Shown: piece by piece, positions 46,701 to 49,346 of the stretch
Numbering within the stretch: position 1 is the first letter of the stretch
Layout: every line of letters starts with the position of its first letter
Origin: Silene noctiflora
Taxonomy: Eukaryota > Streptophyta > Magnoliopsida > Caryophyllales > Caryophyllaceae
NCBI GenBank assembly: GCA_009801015.1
Contig: VHZZ01000043.1
Coordinates: forward strand, 367,576 to 416,921
DNA length: 49,346 nucleotides
Reading direction: 5' to 3'
Made by a program: the position numbers and the translations under genes
Notes under the pieces: model-generated
Told to the model about the DNA's origin: nothing
The model's input: the letters and a program-made list of their open reading frames with translations, nothing else
Databases searched by the model: none

Positions 46701-47623
46701 ATTTGGTCCACTTGTCATTTAGTAATTGGCCACTCCTCTTTCCTTGGTCTTTGTGTCAAAACCAAAGGACAACAATTGTGAGATAAGTAAATGAACTTCA
46801 AGAAAACTCGGTTCACACAGTCGCCTTACTCATAACTTGTTGGCTTGTTTGATAGGCAAATCAATTCATGGTGACAATGTGACATTCAAAGTTAACAACT
46901 TTGAACCATAGTCAGATTCAAACCTCACAATCCCAATCAAAAATTAAGGTTTCAACATTCAAAATTAACAATTTTAAACAATAATCAAATCAAACCCCAA
47001 CAACACAATAAAAAAATGAAGATTTCAACATTCAAAATTAACAACTATAAATAATGATCAAATCAAAACCTCGCAATCACAAACAAAAGTGCACAAATTC
47101 TTACTTGTGACCGTCACAAGCTTGGGACGACTAACCCGATTTAAATAATGTTAAAAAGGAAAGGGGGCTTGTGACCGTCACAAGCAAGACTTGCGGACAA
47201 AAATGAAAGTTTCAACATTAAAGTTAACAACTTTAAAAATTAATCAAATCAAACCCTCGCAATCACAATCAAAAATAAAGATTTCAACATTCAAAATTAA
47301 CAATTTCAAACAATAATCAAATCAAAACCCTCACCATCACAGTCAAAAATGAAGGTTTCAACAGAATCAATAAGCTCATCAGGGTCCTGCAACTGAACTG
47401 CTGAAGCACGAGTCGAAAAATTCGACATAACTCTTGAATTTCTCTTATAATTACAGCATCTAAGATTGATATACCCAAGAAATTGATTAGAAAAACAAGA
47501 AAGATTTCTGGGTTTGTTTACAAATTTAGAGAAAAGGGTATTCGATGATAAAGAAATTGAAGGAGAAACAGAAATGGAAGTTTTAATGTTGCTGCAAATG
47601 ATGGTAGATGTAAAGCTCAACAT
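43713..47623 (-). CDS. PGLP1: Phosphoglycolate phosphatase, chloroplast (HAD family), 11 exons
   Basis: This enzyme hydrolyses 2-phosphoglycolate to glycolate, the first step of photorespiration, in the chloroplast stroma. Exons in transcription order: 47623-47335, 46371-46304, 46168-46076, 45996-45925, 45673-45602, 45324-45265, 45158-45106, 44687-44590, 44470-44371, 44019-43916, 43819-43713. All junctions are GT-AG; 1116 bp, 371 aa plus TGA. About 70 Ser/Asn/Arg-rich N-terminal residues, ending near [15 protein letters not shown], look like a transit peptide. HAD motif I is FIFDCDGVIWKGD (nucleophile Asp about 94, acid Asp about 96). Motif II is [10 protein letters not shown]. The cap region includes [14 protein letters not shown] and [13 protein letters not shown]. 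Motif III has VVGKPS and motif IV has [13 protein letters not shown]. The ATG at 47623 was chosen because upstream in-frame codons are non-ATG. Intron 1 falls inside the DxDG motif codon region and holds degenerate copies of that junction. Confidence 0.96.
44805..44910 (+). mobile_element. Possible short SINE-like (tRNA-derived) insertion in PGLP1 intron 7
   Basis: The stretch tagctcagttggcaaagcc resembles a tRNA A-box. It is followed about 35 bp later by a weak B-box-like gacgtgagttt and then an A-rich end (caacaaaaaaaaacc). No target duplication was seen. Confidence 0.4.
46635..46785. repeat. Dispersed copy of the MITE at 48430-48636, ends degraded, in PGLP1 intron 1
   Basis: The stretch ggtcaattattgtcctttct, ttcacactcaatttggtcca, cttgtcatttagtaattg and tttccttggtctttgt occurs in the same order here and at 48477-48621, with few differences. 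The typical CTCCCTC-like ends are lacking here. Confidence 0.8.
46885..47361 (-). repeat. ~75 bp tandem repeat in PGLP1 intron 1 derived from the exon 1/intron 1 junction
   Basis: On the minus strand the last bases of exon 1 (GTTGAAACCTTCATTTTTGA then CTGTGATG, followed by gtgagggttttgatttgat) are echoed downstream by degenerate copies near 47295, 47215, 47030 and 46955. Each copy starts GTTGAAA, has a TTT(T)TGATTG-like core, then gaggg/ggggtttgatttgat and a ttgttaattttgaat tail. The copy near 47215 is interrupted by a small MITE (47089-47196). The copies are intronic, not coding. Confidence 0.85.
47089..47196. mobile_element. 108 bp CTTGTGACNGTCACAAG-type MITE
   Basis: Both ends carry cttgtgaccgtcacaag, itself nearly palindromic. 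Outer arms GCACAAATTCTTACTTGTGA and, reversed, CGCAAGTCTTGCTTGTGA pair. A 6 bp ACAAAA flanks both sides (47083-47088, 47197-47202), and removing one copy plus the element restores the host repeat unit. Confidence 0.65.
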
Positions 47624-47867
47624 GATGAACTGCAAAAGATGAATATTTTGTGTGTAAAATTGTGGCCGTTATGTTACAAGAAAAAGGGCGGGGAGTTGTT
47701 GTTGTGGTTGACATTGTTAATGTGAGTGTGAGTGGCTTGTGTTTGAGTTTGATTTATCTTTGTAGAGAATGGACCTACTTACCCAATCCAATTCTTGTCC
47801 TATGAATCTATGATCCAATCACATCAAACTAATGCCTTGTTTGACAAATGGTAGAAGTAGACATGGA
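47624..47867 (-). promoter_or_regulatory. PGLP1 upstream region
   Basis: This is the sequence upstream of the PGLP1 start on the minus strand. CCAAT-type words (tacccaatccaattc, gatccaatcac) are present about 160-195 bp upstream. No TATA box is convincing. It is cut off by the hAT-like element at 47868. Confidence 0.4.
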
Positions 47868-48126
47868 TATTAGAGGTGTTCTCGAGCCGGGTTTGGGCGA
47901 GTTGGGCTCTTTTGGTCAGGCCCGTGAGGAAAGCGGGTCAGATTGGCCTGTGGGAGATATGACCCGGACCCAAGCCAAACCCGCGTTCTATTTTACGTGG
48001 GCTTTGGGCGGGCCGGGCTGGAAATTTATGACTCGGGCCAATGGCGGGTCGGGCCGGTCAACATGCCTAAAACAACGGGCCAGCGTCGGGTCGGGCTGGG
48101 TTGACCCGTGTTGTTGGTCATCTCTA
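47868..48126. mobile_element. GGGTCGG-rich hAT-like MITE (259 bp) with 8 bp target duplication
   Basis: Flanks are GACATGGA (47860-47867) and GACATGGT (48127-48134), an 8 bp duplication with one mismatch. The ends are TATTAGAGGTGTTC and, reversed, TAGAGATGACC. The inside is rich in cgggtcgggc words; open frames there are repeat artefacts. Confidence 0.65.
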
Positions 48127-48425
48127 GACATGGTAAACGGGTCAATGGATCAAGTTCAGGTCGGATTATTTTCAGATTTAATGGGATTTTGGTGATCGAG
48201 TCGGTCGAATTATTTAGAGATAATGAGCAAAAATAAATATTCGGGTCGGTCATATTATTCGGGTCAATTCGGGACACAGATCCTTAAGTTCGGGTGTCGG
48301 GTCGAGTCATATTGTTTTGGTCAATTCAAGTCATGGTTCTTTAAGTTCAGGTGTCGGATCGGGTACAGGTTATGTTTGGGCCAGTATAATGTAATCCGGG
48401 TCCTTATAAAAGATCGTGATAATAA
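48127..48425 (+). repeat. Degenerate cgggtcggt/ggtcaattc repeat block
   Basis: Imperfect copies of attattcgggtcaattcggg and ttaagttcgggtgtcgggtc occur three or more times between about 48235 and 48375. This is probably an older relative of the neighbouring GGGTCGG element. Confidence 0.55.
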
Positions 48426-48429
48426 GATA

Positions 48430-48636
48430 TTCCCTCTGTCTCGGTCATTTGTTATCCTATTTCATTTTGGGTGTATCGGTCAATTATTGTACTTTCTATT
48501 TTAAGAATAAAATTGATAAACAATATGATCATTCACACTCAATTTGGTCCACTTGTCATTTAGTAATTGACCCCCTCTTCTTTCCTTGGTCTTTGTACCA
48601 AAACCAAATGACGACAATTGATCAAAACGGAGAGAC
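48430..48636. mobile_element. Stowaway-like MITE (about 207 bp)
   Basis: The left end is TTCCCTCTGTCTCGGTCATT and the reverse complement of the right end is GTCTCTCCGTTTTGATCAAT, followed by TGTCGTCATTTGG. TA lies on both sides (48428-48429, 48637-48638). A partial copy lies at 46635-46785. Confidence 0.7.
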
Positions 48637-48789
48637 TATAAAGTTACATTTTTTACAAGAAAAAAGAATCCCTCTATATTCATGTGCAGATACACCATAT
48701 TATTTTTTGGCAAATCATGAGTGATGAGAATTTTTGATTTTTTTCTGCAATATATAACAGCAAATGGAATCATGTGGAATCTTTTTTAA

Positions 48790-49171
48790 GGCTCTGTTCG
48801 GTAAACAACAGATTAATTTCAGTACAAACAGATTGTAAAATAGACTATAAAATGACTTATTTTATCAGAAAGTTTGACTAGCATATTACAATTAGCATAA
48901 TTAATTCGAGTATTTGGTAATTGGCAGATTAGGATTAATAGATTGTTAGTTTTTTTTGTAAAATGAAATAAACTTTCCTATTTTACAATATGTTAACGAA
49001 TATGCTGGGATAAGCATGATCATATTAATTGTAAAATAGCATATTGACCCCAAATATGTTGTTTCAATATGTTGTTCACCAAACACTAAAATTGTTTATT
49101 GATTGGTCAAACATGCTAAAACCTTTTAATATGCTAAAAATCGGCTAATATGTTGTTTACCACTGTTTCTT
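48790..49171. mobile_element. MITE with GGTAAACAACA-type inverted ends
   Basis: The left part is gctctgttcggtaaacaaca and the right part is tatgttgtttaccactgttt, which is inverted relative to it. Internal words atatgttgtt and aacatgctaaa repeat. The ends are approximate. Confidence 0.55.
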
Positions 49172-49244
49172 GGACGTTAATTGGAAGACGAATGCTCGCT
49201 CGTGCCTACGATACAGCAATTGGAGGTCACTTGAGGGTATAGTA

Positions 49245-49346
49245 AGACCTAGCAAAATCAACCCGACCCGAATGACCCGACCCGAAAAGGCTGACCCGAG
49301 ACCCGAATTAACCCGACTTGTGGGACCCGAATTTGACCCGAAAACC
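49245..49346 (+). repeat. GACCCG-rich repeat at the window edge
   Basis: Runs of acccgacccgaatgacccga type continue to the last base. This resembles the 17456-17640 block and presumably continues beyond the window. Confidence 0.6.

Noticed and set aside
47306-47635. Stand-alone 109-aa minus-strand protein
   Set aside because: It is exon 1 of PGLP1 read through the donor; the first apparent codon before the ATG at 47623 is TTG, not ATG.
48223-48724. Two plus-strand frames near the right edge
   Set aside because: They cover GGGTCGG repeats and a Stowaway-like MITE; no protein features.
1-49346. CRISPR arrays, operons, phage or bacterial defence systems
   Set aside because: The gene structure is clearly plant nuclear; the tandem repeats are satellite or intronic repeats without the repeat-spacer pattern.
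1-49346. Integrated viral or LTR retrotransposon coding regions
   Set aside because: I saw no reverse transcriptase, integrase, gag or coat motifs in the open frames and no clear long terminal repeats.

Overview
This window is nuclear DNA from a flowering plant, almost certainly a eudicot. The genes have many short GT-AG introns, encode plant-type proteins (an AP2-domain AINTEGUMENTA-like factor, an LRR receptor kinase of the PEPR type, a chloroplast-targeted phosphoglycolate phosphatase), and sit among AT-rich spacers full of MITEs. Frequent Stowaway ends (CTCCCTC...) and TTGTGACGG inverted-repeat elements would fit Caryophyllales, but I cannot name the species. Single N bases at 8120, 9544 and 26433 mark unresolved assembly positions.

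Layout. 261-1374 (+): last two exons of an AINTEGUMENTA-like/BABY BOOM-type gene whose 5' part lies outside the window. 2586-6966: about 14 head-to-tail copies of a ~312 bp satellite. 7177-9841: a long-armed Mutator-like element nested inside a Stowaway-like MITE, with a 9 bp target duplication. 10515-16533 (-): IMP4, 9 coding exons. 16534-19598: spacer rich in MITEs and GGGTCGG-type repeats. 19599-23486 (+): PEPR-like LRR receptor kinase, 2 exons. 23805-24800: three ~337 bp tandem units. 25064-31729 (+): gamma-tubulin complex protein 2, 19 exons. 32768-41681 (-): ARIADNE-type RBR E3 ligase (ARI7/ARI8 type), 15 exons. 43713-47623 (-): phosphoglycolate phosphatase, 11 exons. 47624-49346: spacer with hAT-like, Stowaway-like and other MITEs.

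The five complete gene models were spliced by hand. In each, exon phases add up to an uninterrupted frame of near family-typical length: IMP4 293 aa, PEPR-like 1116 aa, GCP2 642 aa, ARI 586 aa, PGLP 371 aa. The genes belong to unrelated processes (organ identity, 18S rRNA processing, danger-peptide immunity, microtubule nucleation, ubiquitination, photorespiration), as is usual for plants. From memory, the pairing of a BBM-type gene with GCP2 resembles the Arabidopsis At5g17410-At5g17430 neighbourhood and may be conserved microsynteny.

I found no new multi-gene system. The most unusual structures are: intron 1 of the phosphatase gene, which is partly built from tandem copies of its own exon 1/intron 1 junction (catalytic motif and splice donor included); a satellite whose modal period is an exact multiple of three and keeps a 351-codon antisense frame open; and the nested MULE-in-Stowaway with tRNA-like sequence in both arms.
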